DNA from: an uncultured Collinsella sp.
GTDB taxonomy: Bacteria > Actinomycetota > Coriobacteriia > Coriobacteriales > Coriobacteriaceae
Reading direction: 5' to 3'
NCBI GenBank assembly: GCA_958427145.1
Contig: CAUAAZ010000014.1
Location: 1-47,423, forward strand
DNA length: 47,423 nt
Shown: positions 1 through 7,986 of the stretch, piece by piece
How positions within the stretch are numbered: the stretch's first letter is position 1
Layout: every line of letters starts with the position of its first letter
The notes under the pieces: model-generated
Told to the model about the DNA's origin: nothing
Seen by the model: the letters and a program-made list of their open reading frames with translations, nothing else
Database searches by the model: none
Made by a program: the position numbers and the translations under genes

Positions 1-52
1 TGGCCGCCTTCCTGGCCTCGGCATCATGCTTCACCCTCAAATCAACGCGCAT

Positions 53-93
53 AAAAAAAGCCTCCCATTTCTCATGTCCAAGAAATGGGAGGC
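53..93 (-). terminator. Rho-independent terminator of the CmpB-type gene
   Basis: A 13-bp perfect stem (left arm 60-72, right arm 81-93) with an 8-nt loop is followed, on the minus strand, by seven T residues (A 53-59 on the plus strand). It lies 49 bp past the stop codon of the minus-strand gene ending at 142. Bases 1-52 show no gene that can be supported. Confidence 0.9.
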
Positions 94-141
94 AGTTCAT
101 GTGATACCGGCGGGCATTTTGCGTTTTGGGCGCGGTGAGCG

Positions 142-1371
142 CTACACGCGCGTTGCATCCTCGGGGCTCATGGTCATGCTCTGGAAGCGATTCTCCATAA
201 AGTCATTATCGAAATACTTGCCGTAGAACTGCGCAACGGGAATATCCGGTTCCGTGCCGTTGACGCGCTGATACCAATAATCGAGCGACTGCAGCGTCAT
301 AACGCCATCGACCAGCATAATGATGGTGAAGATGACGGTAGCCGAGTAGCGGCTCTTCCAGGGAATCATATTGATGAGCTTGAGCAGCCTCGGCAGCAGC
401 AGCTTGATCCAGATGAGGCCGCCCAGGCCCCACAGACAGGCGAAGCCCGTGCAGGTGCGTCCGCCCGTGAGGACCACGAGCGGGTCGGGCATACCGAACA
501 GCGTTATGTGCGAGTAGCTCCACGAGACCACGCCAAACGCGGTCTGCATAAACCAGCCCACGAACACCTCAAAGCTGGCGCCGAGCAGGGCGCTCACCAG
601 GAAAATGATGATGGGGTTCTTTTTATAGAAGCGGTTGAGCACCATGGTCATGAGCACGGCACCAAAGCCGTAGATGGGGCTGAAGGGGCCAAACAGCATA
701 CCGGCGCGGTCCTGGTAGACACCCGGATCGTTGACGGTCATATGCCAGATATCCTCCAGGACCAGGCCGAGTATGCAGCAGACAAAGAATACCCAGAACA
801 GGTTGAAGTAGTTGAGCTTGATGTAGCCTTCGCCGGTTTCATCGCGCCCGAGCATGCCCTCGGCGGCGGCGTCGCGGTCGAGCATCTCCTGCAGGCGGCG
901 CTGCAGCTCGCGCTCCTGGCGCAGCGTGGGGTCGACGGTGGCCGAAAGTGCGACGAGGATGCCGAGCTGGATGGCAGGGCGCAGCAAGAAGGGCCCGATG
1001 CCCTGGAGCATCACGTCAACCAAAAGCTCGACGACGGTAAACGCGATAAGGATATAGGACAGACGGGCGGCATTGCGACGCTGGTTCTTGATAAGGTCCA
1101 GGCCAAAGATGATCAGGATGACGGCGCTTGCCGCAGAGAGCATGATGCCGGCGACGATAAGGCCGACCGCGACGAGCGTGTTGTCGCCGAGCTTGGCGGC
1201 GGCGTTGCCGTTGATGAGCGCGGTGATGACCTGCCACATAAAGGCGCCGACCGAAGGGAGCGTGCCCACGCCGGACAGGATGCACAGGACGGCGTACACC
1301 TTAATGATGAGGGGGATCTTCTTGACCTCCGTGGCGCTGGGGACGCTGGGGTCGAGTTCGTTTCGATCCAT
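142..1371 (-). CDS. CmpB-type putative ABC-transporter permease (membrane protein)
   Basis: A 409-residue polytopic membrane protein. The N-terminal half (to about residue 150) has four or so hydrophobic segments. A short charged linker rich in Arg/Glu follows, then a second membrane half beginning near YFNLFWVFFVCC. That second half matches the pattern of the CmpB family (putative ABC-transporter type IV permease): a conserved GPFSPIYGFGA stretch, a glutamate in a helix (GASFEVFVGWFM), a WSYS motif and a CLWGL motif. ATG 1371 is chosen because AGAAAGG lies six bases upstream; an upstream in-frame extension to 1548 has no ribosome site and runs into the divergent promoter region. No ATPase or binding protein adjoins it, so the name is by family only and the substrate is unknown. 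A strong terminator follows the gene. Confidence 0.8.
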   Translation of the reverse strand: MDRNELDPSVPSATEVKKIPLIIKVYAVLCILSGVGTLPSVGAFMWQVITALINGNAAAKLGDNTLVAVGLIVAGIMLSAASAVILIIFGLDLIKNQRRNAARLSYILIAFTVVELLVDVMLQGIGPFLLRPAIQLGILVALSATVDPTLRQERELQRRLQEMLDRDAAAEGMLGRDETGEGYIKLNYFNLFWVFFVCCILGLVLEDIWHMTVNDPGVYQDRAGMLFGPFSPIYGFGAVLMTMVLNRFYKKNPIIIFLVSALLGASFEVFVGWFMQTAFGVVSWSYSHITLFGMPDPLVVLTGGRTCTGFACLWGLGGLIWIKLLLPRLLKLINMIPWKSRYSATVIFTIIMLVDGVMTLQSLDYWYQRVNGTEPDIPVAQFYGKYFDNDFMENRFQSMTMSPEDATRV

Positions 1372-1618
1372 ACATAACCTTTCTCGTTTTGCTGTAGGTA
1401 CAAGGATACGCCGCCGACCTGCCAAAAGACAGGACGAACGTCCCAATTGCAACAATGCAAGCCCCAACGGCGGGCGAGACACGTCGCAACGGAAGTATGC
1501 GGGATCGTCGGCCCCGAGGCGGTTGCCCAATAAAATGTTTGGCTGCAAAACGGATTATAAGCTCGGTGGGCTTTTAAAAAGCGCTGTTCATGCGCGGGAG
1601 TGCTTGTCTTGCCGTGCG

Positions 1619-1624
1619 TATAAT
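1619..1624 (+). promoter_or_regulatory. Candidate -10 box of the purF promoter
   Basis: A perfect TATAAT lies 42 bp upstream of the purF start, in the 294-bp divergent gap between the CmpB-type gene and purF. No good -35 hexamer sits at 16-18 bp, so this is a candidate only. I see no purine riboswitch or PurR-type box in the gap. Confidence 0.35.
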
Positions 1625-1665
1625 AGGGCAGGTAACGCCAAATAACGAGGCTCTGAGGGGATGCC

Positions 1666-3336
1666 ATGTCTCAAGAAACCATCCGCGCGGCCGAGCGTGC
1701 CGCGGGACAGGTGAAGACCATGTCGACGTATGATCCGGACTCCGACCAGCTGCATGAGGAATGCGGCATTTTTGGTGTGTGGGCACCCGATCGCGATGTG
1801 GCTCGACTGACGTACTTTGGTCTGCGCGCGCTGCAGCATCGCGGCCAGGAATCGGCGGGAATCGCCGTGGGTGATGGCGGCACGGTTATGGTTCGCAAAG
1901 ACCTGGGGCTGCTCGATCGCGTGTTCTCCAACGCCGACCTGTCGACGCTCTCCGGCCAGCTGGCCGTGGGCCACGTGCGCTATGGCACCGCCGGTGCCAA
2001 GAGCTGGGAAGCCTCGCAGCCGCATCTTTCTACCATCAACAGCGTCATTATCGCGCTTGCTCACAACGGCACTCTGGTCAACACCGACGAGCTGCGCCGC
2101 CAGCTGATCGAGCTGGGCGTGCCGTTCCTCTCCAATTCGGATTCCGAGGTCGCGACCAAGCTTATCGGCTACTTTACCCAGCGTACAGGCCATCTGCGCG
2201 AGGGCATTCGCAAGACCATGGAGCTCGTGCGCGGCGGCTACGCCATGACGCTCATTAACGAGCAGGCGCTCTACGCATTCCGCGATCCGCACGGCATTCG
2301 CCCGCTCGTGCTGGGCAAGCTGGTGGACGAGGGTCTGGACCAGGCCGATGCCGCATCCGTTTCGCAGCTGCCGTCGCAGGACGGCGCCGCGACGGTCGAC
2401 GCCACCACCCATGTCACCCGCGCCGGCGGCTGGGTCGTTGCTTCCGAGACCTGCGCACTCGACATCGTGGGCGCCGAGTACGTCCGTGACGTCCGTCCCG
2501 GCGAGATCTTGCGCATCAGCGCCGAGGGTCTGGTATCCGAGCAGGGCGTGCCTGCCGCCGAAGAGCCCGCAAACTGCATCTTTGAGCAGGTCTACTTTGC
2601 CCGCCCCGACTCCATTATGAACGGCAAGAGCGTCTATGCCTGCCGTTACGACATGGGCCGTCAGCTGGCACATGAGGAGCCCGTCGAGGCCGACCTGGTC
2701 ATCGGCGTGCCCGATTCCGGCCTGCCGCCCGCGGAGGGGTATTCGCACGAGAGCGGTATTCCCTTTGGCGAGGGCCTTATCAAGAACCGCTACGTGGGCC
2801 GTACGTTTATTGAGCCTACGCAGGAGTTGCGCGCCATGGGCGTGCGTATGAAACTCAACCCGCTGCGCGACAACATCGAGGGCAAGCGCCTGGTCGTCAT
2901 CGACGACTCCATCGTGCGCGGCACCACCATGGTGCAGCTCGTCAAGATGCTACGCAACGCTGGCGCCAAGGAGATTCATATCCGCATCAACTCACCCGAG
3001 GTCATCTGGCCGTGCTTCTACGGTATCGATACCGACGTGCAGTCGCAGCTTATCAGCGCCAACAAGACGGTCGACGAGATTTGCGAGTATATCGGCGCCG
3101 ATTCGCTGGCCTTCCTTTCGGTCGAGGGCCTGCTTAAGGTCATGCCCAAGGGCGGTTACTGCGATGCGTGCTTTACCGGCCGCTACCCCGTGGCGATTCC
3201 CGAGAGTTTTGGCCGCGACAAGTTCATGGAGGGCTTTAAGCCCCGCAACCTGGACAAGCCGTTGCACTTTGATGACGACGCCGTGGTCGAGAAATACGAC
3301 GACCGCAGCTGGGAAGAGAAGCACGGTGAGGCCTAA
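1666..3336 (+). CDS. purF: Amidophosphoribosyltransferase (PurF)
   Basis: First committed step of purine synthesis: PRPP plus glutamine gives 5-phosphoribosylamine. 556 residues. The Ntn-type glutaminase domain starts at Cys33 in HEECGIFGVW; residues 1-32 are presumably a cleaved propeptide, longer than the ~11 residues of Bacillus PurF. The phosphoribosyltransferase domain carries the PRPP loop VVIDDSIVRGTT. Four cysteines in the contexts PANCIFE, WPCFYG and CDAC fit the Bacillus-type [4Fe-4S] enzyme. A low-complexity insertion of about 35 residues (about 219-254) rich in Ala, Asp and Ser interrupts the glutaminase domain. Start ATG 1666 has GAGGGG five bases upstream; a second in-frame ATG at 1720 is possible. 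First gene of purF-purM-purN. Its stop TAA is also the first three bases of a palindromic repeat. Confidence 0.97.
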   Translation: MSQETIRAAERAAGQVKTMSTYDPDSDQLHEECGIFGVWAPDRDVARLTYFGLRALQHRGQESAGIAVGDGGTVMVRKDLGLLDRVFSNADLSTLSGQLAVGHVRYGTAGAKSWEASQPHLSTINSVIIALAHNGTLVNTDELRRQLIELGVPFLSNSDSEVATKLIGYFTQRTGHLREGIRKTMELVRGGYAMTLINEQALYAFRDPHGIRPLVLGKLVDEGLDQADAASVSQLPSQDGAATVDATTHVTRAGGWVVASETCALDIVGAEYVRDVRPGEILRISAEGLVSEQGVPAAEEPANCIFEQVYFARPDSIMNGKSVYACRYDMGRQLAHEEPVEADLVIGVPDSGLPPAEGYSHESGIPFGEGLIKNRYVGRTFIEPTQELRAMGVRMKLNPLRDNIEGKRLVVIDDSIVRGTTMVQLVKMLRNAGAKEIHIRINSPEVIWPCFYGIDTDVQSQLISANKTVDEICEYIGADSLAFLSVEGLLKVMPKGGYCDACFTGRYPVAIPESFGRDKFMEGFKPRNLDKPLHFDDDAVVEKYDDRSWEEKHGEA

Positions 3337-3376
3337 AACCTGCCATGTGGGGATAGGTTTATTTTGGTAGGTTTTA
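3334..3376 (+). repeat. Constant-core palindrome 1 (core GGGGATAGGTTTA)
   Basis: A 12-bp arm TAAAACCTGCCA (3334-3345) pairs with TGGTAGGTTTTA (3365-3376), with one G-T. The loop contains GGGGATAGGTTTA. The first TAA is the purF stop codon. Same family as the repeats at 27342 and 27499, which have the same arms, and, by core only, those at 5367, 5916, 5978, 7987, 12007, 15454, 17771 and 24808. Two GC-rich hairpins follow before purM (about 3400-3424 and 3450-3472). Confidence 0.8.
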
Positions 3377-3493
3377 CCTGCTGTTTTGTTGATTGAGCGG
3401 CGCGCGTTGTTATGGCGCGCGCCGAAATGAACGCAACTATGAGCACCGTTTGGCGCCCGCGCGGCGCCACGGTAGTGGGAGAGGAAGGCTCAG

Positions 3494-4597
3494 ATGAGCG
3501 ACAGCAAGCATGTGACGTATGAGGATGCCGGCGTCGATACCGCCGAGGGCGGCCGTGCCGTCGACGCGATTAAGCAGATGGTTAAGGACACCAATCGCCC
3601 CGAGGTTATCGGCGGCATCGGCGGCTTCGGTGGTCTGTTCTCGGCCGCCGCGCTTAAGGATATGGAAGACCCGATTCTGATTAGCGGTACCGACGGCGTG
3701 GGCACCAAGCTCGTGCTCGCCCAGATTATGGACCGTCACGAGACGGTGGGCCAGGACCTGGTTGCTATGTGCGTCAACGACATTTTGGCTTCGGGCGCCG
3801 AGCCGCTGTTCTTCCTGGACTACGTTGCCATCGGTCACATCGAGGCCGAGCACATGGCAAAGATCATCAAGGGTGTGGCCGACGGCTGCAAGCTCTCGGG
3901 CTGCGCGCTCGTGGGCGGCGAGATGGCCGAGCACCCCGGCGTCATGGCTCCTGCCGACTACGACCTTGCCGGATTTACCGTGGGCGTCGTCGACCGTCCC
4001 AAGATGCTCGACCCCGCGAACGTCCGCCCCGGCGACGTGATCCTGGGCCTGCCTTCCACCGGCGTGCACTCCAACGGCTACTCGCTCGTGCGTAAGGTCA
4101 TTGGCGTCGACGGTATTAAGCCGGGCACGCCCGAGGCCGCCGCTAAGGCCGAGGAGCTGAGCCGTCCGCTCGAGGAACTCGGCGGCGCATCGCTGGCAGA
4201 CGCCCTGCTGGCTCCCACGCGCATCTACGTCAAGCCGATTCTGGAGCTGCTGCGCGGCGGCGCCAACGTGCACGCCATCGCCCATATCACTGGCGGCGGT
4301 ATTACCGAGAACCTCAACCGCGCGCTCGCCGACGACGTCGACGCCGTGGTCACCCGCAACGGCGCCGAGATGGGTTGGGACGTTCCGCCCGTCATCACCT
4401 ACGTGTCGCGCCAGGCCGAGCTCGCGCCCAACGAGGCATGCAAGACCTTCAACATGGGCGTTGGCCTGTGCCTGATCGTCGCCCCCGAGGACGAGGCTGC
4501 CGTGACCGAGGCCCTGGTCGCGCTGGGCGAGAAGCCGTTCCGCGTGGGCGAGTGCGTCGAGGGCTCCGGTAAGGTCGTGTACTCCGATGAGCGCTAA
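3494..4597 (+). CDS. purM: Phosphoribosylformylglycinamidine cyclo-ligase (AIR synthetase, PurM)
   Basis: Fifth step of purine synthesis: ATP-dependent closure of FGAM to AIR. 367 residues, the usual full length. Signature segments are visible: YEDAGVD near the N-terminus, the GTDGVGTKL substrate/ATP loop, the DLVAMCVNDI strand, GCALVGGEMAEHPG, and GLPSTGVHSNGYSLVR. Start ATG 3494 follows GAGAGGAAGG. The 157-bp gap after purF carries a palindromic repeat and two GC-rich hairpins, so purM may be partly uncoupled from purF. The 3' end overlaps purN by 11 bp, indicating translational coupling. Confidence 0.97.
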   Translation: MSDSKHVTYEDAGVDTAEGGRAVDAIKQMVKDTNRPEVIGGIGGFGGLFSAAALKDMEDPILISGTDGVGTKLVLAQIMDRHETVGQDLVAMCVNDILASGAEPLFFLDYVAIGHIEAEHMAKIIKGVADGCKLSGCALVGGEMAEHPGVMAPADYDLAGFTVGVVDRPKMLDPANVRPGDVILGLPSTGVHSNGYSLVRKVIGVDGIKPGTPEAAAKAEELSRPLEELGGASLADALLAPTRIYVKPILELLRGGANVHAIAHITGGGITENLNRALADDVDAVVTRNGAEMGWDVPPVITYVSRQAELAPNEACKTFNMGVGLCLIVAPEDEAAVTEALVALGEKPFRVGECVEGSGKVVYSDER

Positions 4598-5288
4598 CGA
4601 GCAGATGGCTGCTGCCGCGAGCCTGGGCTTTGTGCCCTACACCCGTCCGACCGGCACCGATACGGCCGAGCCGCTCAAGATCGGTGTGCTCATCAGCGGT
4701 TCGGGTACCAACCTGCAGGCGCTGATCGATCTGATCGCCGCCGGCAAGCTCAACGCTTCGATTGAGCTTGTGGTGTCGAGCCGTCCTTCGGCTAAGGGTT
4801 TGCAGCGCGCTGAGCGCGCGGGCATCCAGACGCTCACGCTGTCCAAGGATGTCTATGCCGACCCCATCGCCGCCGACGAGATCATCGCGCACGAGCTGCT
4901 CGAGCGCGGCTGCGAATATGTGGTCATGGCCGGCTACATGCGCATGGTGCACACGCCTCTGCTGGCGGCGTTTCCCAATCGCGTGGTCAACTTGCATCCG
5001 GCGCTGCTGCCGAGCTTTACCGGTGCGCATGCGATTGACGATGCCTTTGCGCGCGGCGTCAAGGTAACTGGCGTGACCGTGCATTTTGCCAACGAGATCT
5101 ACGACAACGGCCCCATCATCGCCCAGCGCGCGCTGGCTGTCGAGGAAGGTTGGGATGTCGACACGCTCGAGGAGCACATCCACGCGATTGAGCACGTGCT
5201 GTATCCCGAGGTCGTGCAGATGCTCGCCGACGGCCGCGTCCACGTGCTGGAGAGCGGCAAGGTCGCAATTGACGCGCCTCGCGGCTAG
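4587..5288 (+). CDS. purN: Phosphoribosylglycinamide formyltransferase (PurN)
   Basis: Third step of purine synthesis: 10-formyl-THF-dependent formylation of GAR. 233 residues. The core begins at about residue 31 (KIGVLISGSGTNLQALID), so there is a ~30-residue N-terminal extension compared with most PurN. Catalytic features are present: the Asn-His pair in NLHPALLP and the downstream Asp in the YDNGPIIAQ region. The start overlaps purM by 11 bp (ATGAGCGCTAA); a second ATG at 4605 would shorten the extension. Last gene of the pur cluster, followed by a terminator. Confidence 0.96.
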   Translation: MSANEQMAAAASLGFVPYTRPTGTDTAEPLKIGVLISGSGTNLQALIDLIAAGKLNASIELVVSSRPSAKGLQRAERAGIQTLTLSKDVYADPIAADEIIAHELLERGCEYVVMAGYMRMVHTPLLAAFPNRVVNLHPALLPSFTGAHAIDDAFARGVKVTGVTVHFANEIYDNGPIIAQRALAVEEGWDVDTLEEHIHAIEHVLYPEVVQMLADGRVHVLESGKVAIDAPRG

Positions 5289-5320
5289 CGGCGCACAGTA
5301 CAATTTAGCCGAGTAGTCAG

Positions 5321-5363
5321 GGTGGTCATTGGCGCCAAGGCGCGCGTGGCCACCTTTTGTTTT
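5321..5363 (+). terminator. Terminator after purN
   Basis: Arms GGTGGTCA (5321-5328) and TGGCCACC (5347-5354), one wobble pair, with further pairing inside around GGCGCC, followed directly by TTTTGTTTT. Confidence 0.8.
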
Positions 5364-5366
5364 GAG

Positions 5367-5422
5367 TAGTCATCGGGGACGGTCTTTAGCGACTAGTCAT
5401 TCAAGAACGCCTCCGATGACTA
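5367..5422. repeat. Constant-core palindrome pair 2 (REPIN-like)
   Basis: Outer arms TAGTCATCGG (5367-5376) and CCGATGACTA (5413-5422) are perfect complements. Inside are two head-to-head units that share TAGTC: 5367-5395 (+) with core GGGGACGGTCTTTA, and 5394-5422 (-) with a diverged core. It lies between the purN terminator and the EIIA gene. Confidence 0.7.
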
Positions 5423-5440
5423 GGTGAGAGAGGTGAGCGC

Positions 5441-5905
5441 ATGGCGGATAACGAAGCGCTGTTTACGCCTGAGCTAGTGTTTTTTGATTGGGAGTGTGCG
5501 ACGCCGGATGAGGTGTTTGCGCGGCTCGAGGGCGAGCTTGCCCCGCGCGGCTACATTGCGTCCGGTTGGCTCGACGCCGTTCGCACGCGCGAGGATGCCT
5601 ATCCCACGGGTCTTGCCATGCCGGCGGCAAACATTGCCATTCCGCATACCGATTCGGGGTTTGTGGCCAAGCCCTATATCGCGGTGGTGAAGCCCGTCGC
5701 GCCCGTGACATTTAACGCTATGGCTGGCATGGGCGCTCCGGTGCCGGCGCAGATCGTCATCAATCTGGGCATCGCCGAGCCGGGCGGCCAGGTCGAGGCC
5801 CTGCAGGCGCTCATGAACATCTTTATGGACGCCGATGCCGCAGCCGACGTGCTCGGCCAGACCTCGCCCCAAGGCATGGTCGACGCCATCCGCCGTCACT
5901 TCTAA
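5441..5905 (+). CDS. PTS EIIA component, galactitol/fructose-type
   Basis: A 154-residue EIIA of the fructose/mannitol superfamily. It would take phosphate from HPr and pass it to an EIIB. The YPTGLAMP...NIAIPHTD segment has the phosphorylatable His69 and resembles the galactitol GatA subgroup, as does the VTFNAMAG block. AGAGGTG precedes ATG 5441. No EIIB, EIIC or sugar enzyme is in the window, so it is an orphan: either it serves a PTS encoded elsewhere or it is a regulatory EIIA like PtsN. A palindromic pair lies just upstream and two more repeats just downstream. Confidence 0.88.
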   Translation: MADNEALFTPELVFFDWECATPDEVFARLEGELAPRGYIASGWLDAVRTREDAYPTGLAMPAANIAIPHTDSGFVAKPYIAVVKPVAPVTFNAMAGMGAPVPAQIVINLGIAEPGGQVEALQALMNIFMDADAAADVLGQTSPQGMVDAIRRHF

Positions 5906-5915
5906 GGTGGGGCTA

Positions 5916-5950
5916 AGCCGGCACTTGGGGACTGTCCCTAACTGCCGGCT
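5916..5950 (+). repeat. Constant-core palindrome 3
   Basis: Arms AGCCGGCA (5916-5923) and TGCCGGCT (5943-5950) enclose a 19-nt loop with the 14-nt core GGGGACTGTCCCTA. Core subtype shared with the 5367 unit; arms unrelated to any other copy. Confidence 0.75.
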
Positions 5951-5961
5951 GTCAGAGCTGT

Positions 5962-6008
5962 CCCCTTTGCACCAAAATGGTGCAGATTAACCTGTCCCCA
6001 ATGCACCA
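5962..6008 (-). repeat. Constant-core palindrome 4 with an adjoining half copy
   Basis: On the minus strand, arms TGGTGCA (6002-6008) and TGCACCA (5978-5984) enclose GGGGACAGGTTAA. An additional half copy (TGTCCCCTTTGCACCA at 5959-5974) adjoins it, so the block is compound. It lies 68 bp upstream of the foldase start. Confidence 0.7.
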
Positions 6009-6075
6009 AGCGTGCCGCGGGGGCTGCGTTGTGACACAATGGCGTTTGTTCGATTCGTTATGCGAAAGGCCAACT

Positions 6076-7296
6076 ATGGCAAATAAGAAAAAGAACTCCG
6101 AGGCCGCGCCGACGCCCGAGCAGCAGGCCCGCGCTGCCTCCAGCTCTCGCAAGAAACAGCGCAAGACGTATGTGTCTAAGACCGTCAAGATCGTCCTGGT
6201 GGTCATCGGCGTGCTGGCGATGCTGCTTTCCGTCTCGGCGATGGCGTGCTCCGGCCTTATGTCGCAGGCCGAGGACACCTCGGGCTACAAGCTGACCGGC
6301 GGTGTTGCTGCAACTATCAACGGCACCAACCTCACCGAGGACACCGTGACCAAGCAGATCATGAGCATGCGCGCGTCCTACGGCTACACCAAGGACAAGG
6401 ACTGGGCGCAGTATCTGGTTGACAACGACCTGACACCCAAGAAGTATCGCAAGCAGCTCATCGATTCCTACACGCAGCAGATTCTGCTTCAGCAGGCGCA
6501 GAAGGAAAACGGCGTGACGGTGTCGGACGAGGAGGTCGAGAAGGCATGGAAGGACGCGTGCAAGAGCGCGGGCGGTGCCAAGACCTTTAAGAAGACCCTT
6601 AAGACCTACGGTTATACCGAGGACACCTACAAGGACTCGCTCAAGGAGAGCCTGGCACAGCAAAAGCTCAAGGATGCCGTGGCGCCCACCAGCAAGCCCA
6701 AGGACAGCGAGATCGTCGATTACATCAACGAGAATCTGTCTAACTACAACGATGCTCGCCGCTCGTCGAACATCCTGATCAAGGTTGATTCCGACGCATC
6801 TGACGAGGACAAGGCCGCCGCCAAGGCCAAGGCGCAGGAGTGCCTGGACAAGATCAACTCCGGCGAGCTGAGTTTTGAGGATGCTGTGAAGCAGTACTCC
6901 GACGACGCCGGCTCCAAGGATAAGAAGGGCGATGTGGGCTGGGACAAGCTCACCACCTTCGTCGACAGCTACCAGGCGGCGCTCGAGGGGCTCAACAAGG
7001 GCGATGTGAGCGAAGTCGTCGAGTCGACCTATGGCTACCACATCATCAAGTGCACCGACTACTTCCATGTCGATAATCAGGTCGATGACATCAACCAGGT
7101 GCCCAAGGCCATCAAGAAGTACGTCTCCAACGTGGTGAAGACGCAAGCGGCCAGCACTGCGTACAGCGAGTGGCTGGAGCAGTACAAGAAGGATGCCGAC
7201 ATCACCGTTAACCCCATGCCCAAAGACGTGCCATACAACGTCAGTCTGAAGGGCGTCACCAAGAGTTCGACCGACGATTCGTCGACGACTGAGTAA
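6076..7296 (+). CDS. Membrane-anchored PpiC/parvulin-type peptidyl-prolyl isomerase (PrsA/SurA-like foldase)
   Basis: A 406-residue extracytoplasmic folding factor. A ~37-residue Lys/Arg/Ala-rich cytoplasmic tail is followed by one hydrophobic segment (about 38-57) ending in SAMACSG. Cys58 could be a lipidation site, but the lipobox is weak, so a signal anchor is equally likely. A SurA-type N-terminal helical region follows (about 70-225). The parvulin PPIase domain spans about 231-330: SNILIKV, then FEDAVKQYSDD, GDVGW and YGYHIIK. ATG 6076 is chosen (GAAAGG nine bases upstream); the in-frame extension to 5977 would read through the palindromic repeat. A plausible client group is the surface proteins downstream, but that is inference. 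Confidence 0.9.
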   Translation: MANKKKNSEAAPTPEQQARAASSSRKKQRKTYVSKTVKIVLVVIGVLAMLLSVSAMACSGLMSQAEDTSGYKLTGGVAATINGTNLTEDTVTKQIMSMRASYGYTKDKDWAQYLVDNDLTPKKYRKQLIDSYTQQILLQQAQKENGVTVSDEEVEKAWKDACKSAGGAKTFKKTLKTYGYTEDTYKDSLKESLAQQKLKDAVAPTSKPKDSEIVDYINENLSNYNDARRSSNILIKVDSDASDEDKAAAKAKAQECLDKINSGELSFEDAVKQYSDDAGSKDKKGDVGWDKLTTFVDSYQAALEGLNKGDVSEVVESTYGYHIIKCTDYFHVDNQVDDINQVPKAIKKYVSNVVKTQAASTAYSEWLEQYKKDADITVNPMPKDVPYNVSLKGVTKSSTDDSSTTE

Positions 7297-7301
7297 TCAT
7301 G

Positions 7302-7327
7302 GGGCGGTGCTCGCGCGAGCACCGCCC
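7302..7327. repeat. 13-bp perfect palindrome between foldase and YqeY genes
   Basis: GGGCGGTGCTCGC is followed immediately by its exact complement, with no spacer and no T run. It may act as an mRNA 3'-end stabiliser or weak attenuator. Confidence 0.5.
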
Positions 7328-7350
7328 ACGCTATTAGAGAGGATTTGCAG

Positions 7351-7794
7351 ATGACCAACGAAGAGCTGCAGAAAGAAATGATCGCGGCCATGAAGGCCAA
7401 GGACAAGGTTCGCCTGTCCATCATTCGCCAGGTTAAGGCCGAGGTGAAGAATATCGAGGTTAACGAGCGCCGCGATGTGACCGAGGAAGACGTCAACAGC
7501 ATGATCAAGCGTCTGATCAAGCAGACGAGCGAGACACTGGAGATGTCCATCAAGGCCGGTACCGACCAGGAGCGTACCGACAACCTGACCGAGCAGGTCA
7601 AGATTCTGGAAAGCCTGCTGCCCGCGCAGGTTTCGGGCGAGGAGCTCGAGGCCCTGATCGAGCAGGTTATCGCCGAGCTGGGTGCCACGTCCAAGAAGCA
7701 GATGGGCCAGGTCATGGGTGCACTCGGCAAGGCCACCGGCGGCAACTTCGATAAGCCGGCCGCAGCAAAGATCGTCGGCGCCAAGCTCGCGTAA
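7351..7794 (+). CDS. GatB/YqeY domain-containing protein
   Basis: A 147-residue cytoplasmic protein of the YqeY family, related to the C-terminal tail domain of the amidotransferase subunit GatB. Recognisable features are the helical N-terminus (LQKEMIAAMKAKDKVRLSIIRQVKAEVKN), the central LESLLPAQVS motif and the C-terminal GQVMGAL...ADK-like segment (NFDKPAAAKIV). The family is thought to act in tRNA-related metabolism, but its function is not established. AGAGAGGA sits seven bases before ATG 7351; a TTG six bases earlier is less likely. Confidence 0.92.
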   Translation: MTNEELQKEMIAAMKAKDKVRLSIIRQVKAEVKNIEVNERRDVTEEDVNSMIKRLIKQTSETLEMSIKAGTDQERTDNLTEQVKILESLLPAQVSGEELEALIEQVIAELGATSKKQMGQVMGALGKATGGNFDKPAAAKIVGAKLA

Positions 7795-7797
7795 TTT

Positions 7798-7825
7798 GTT
7801 ACGCGGTTTTACCAAACCGCGTAAC
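7798..7825 (+). terminator. Hairpin after the YqeY gene
   Basis: GTTACGCGGTTT and its exact complement are separated by TACC, four bases after the stop codon. No T run follows, so termination is uncertain and the next structure may do the work. Confidence 0.45.
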
Positions 7826-7838
7826 GGCTCGACGCTGC

Positions 7839-7937
7839 AAACCCGTACACACGGCAATCTGACGTTCAATTTCAAGGGCGCGACCATAAGGTCTGCGCCC
7901 TTTCATTTCACGTCACCTTGCTCGCGTGTACGGGTTT
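7839..7937 (+). terminator. Nested hairpin/terminator structure
   Basis: Outer arms AAACCCGTACAC (7839-7850) and GTGTACGGGTTT (7926-7937) are exact complements. Inside is a strong hairpin (AAGGGCGC-GACC-ATAA-GGTC-T-GCGCCCTT, 7874-7902) followed by TCATTTCA. The inner hairpin is a plausible terminator; the outer arms would form an alternative, longer fold ending in TTTT. Confidence 0.6.
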
Positions 7938-7986
7938 TCGCTGACTTATGCTCAACAAGGGCGGTTGGAGGAAGGGCGTCCCCCGC

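Noticed and set aside
1372..1665. Purine riboswitch upstream of purF
   Set aside because: No conserved three-way-junction aptamer pattern could be found in the gap.
1588..2748. 386-codon open frame on the minus strand
   Set aside because: Antisense to purF; Ala/Gly/His-rich shadow.
5977..6075. 33-codon extension of the foldase
   Set aside because: It lies within the repeat block, has no ribosome site and would put a Cys-rich tail before a normal basic N-terminus.
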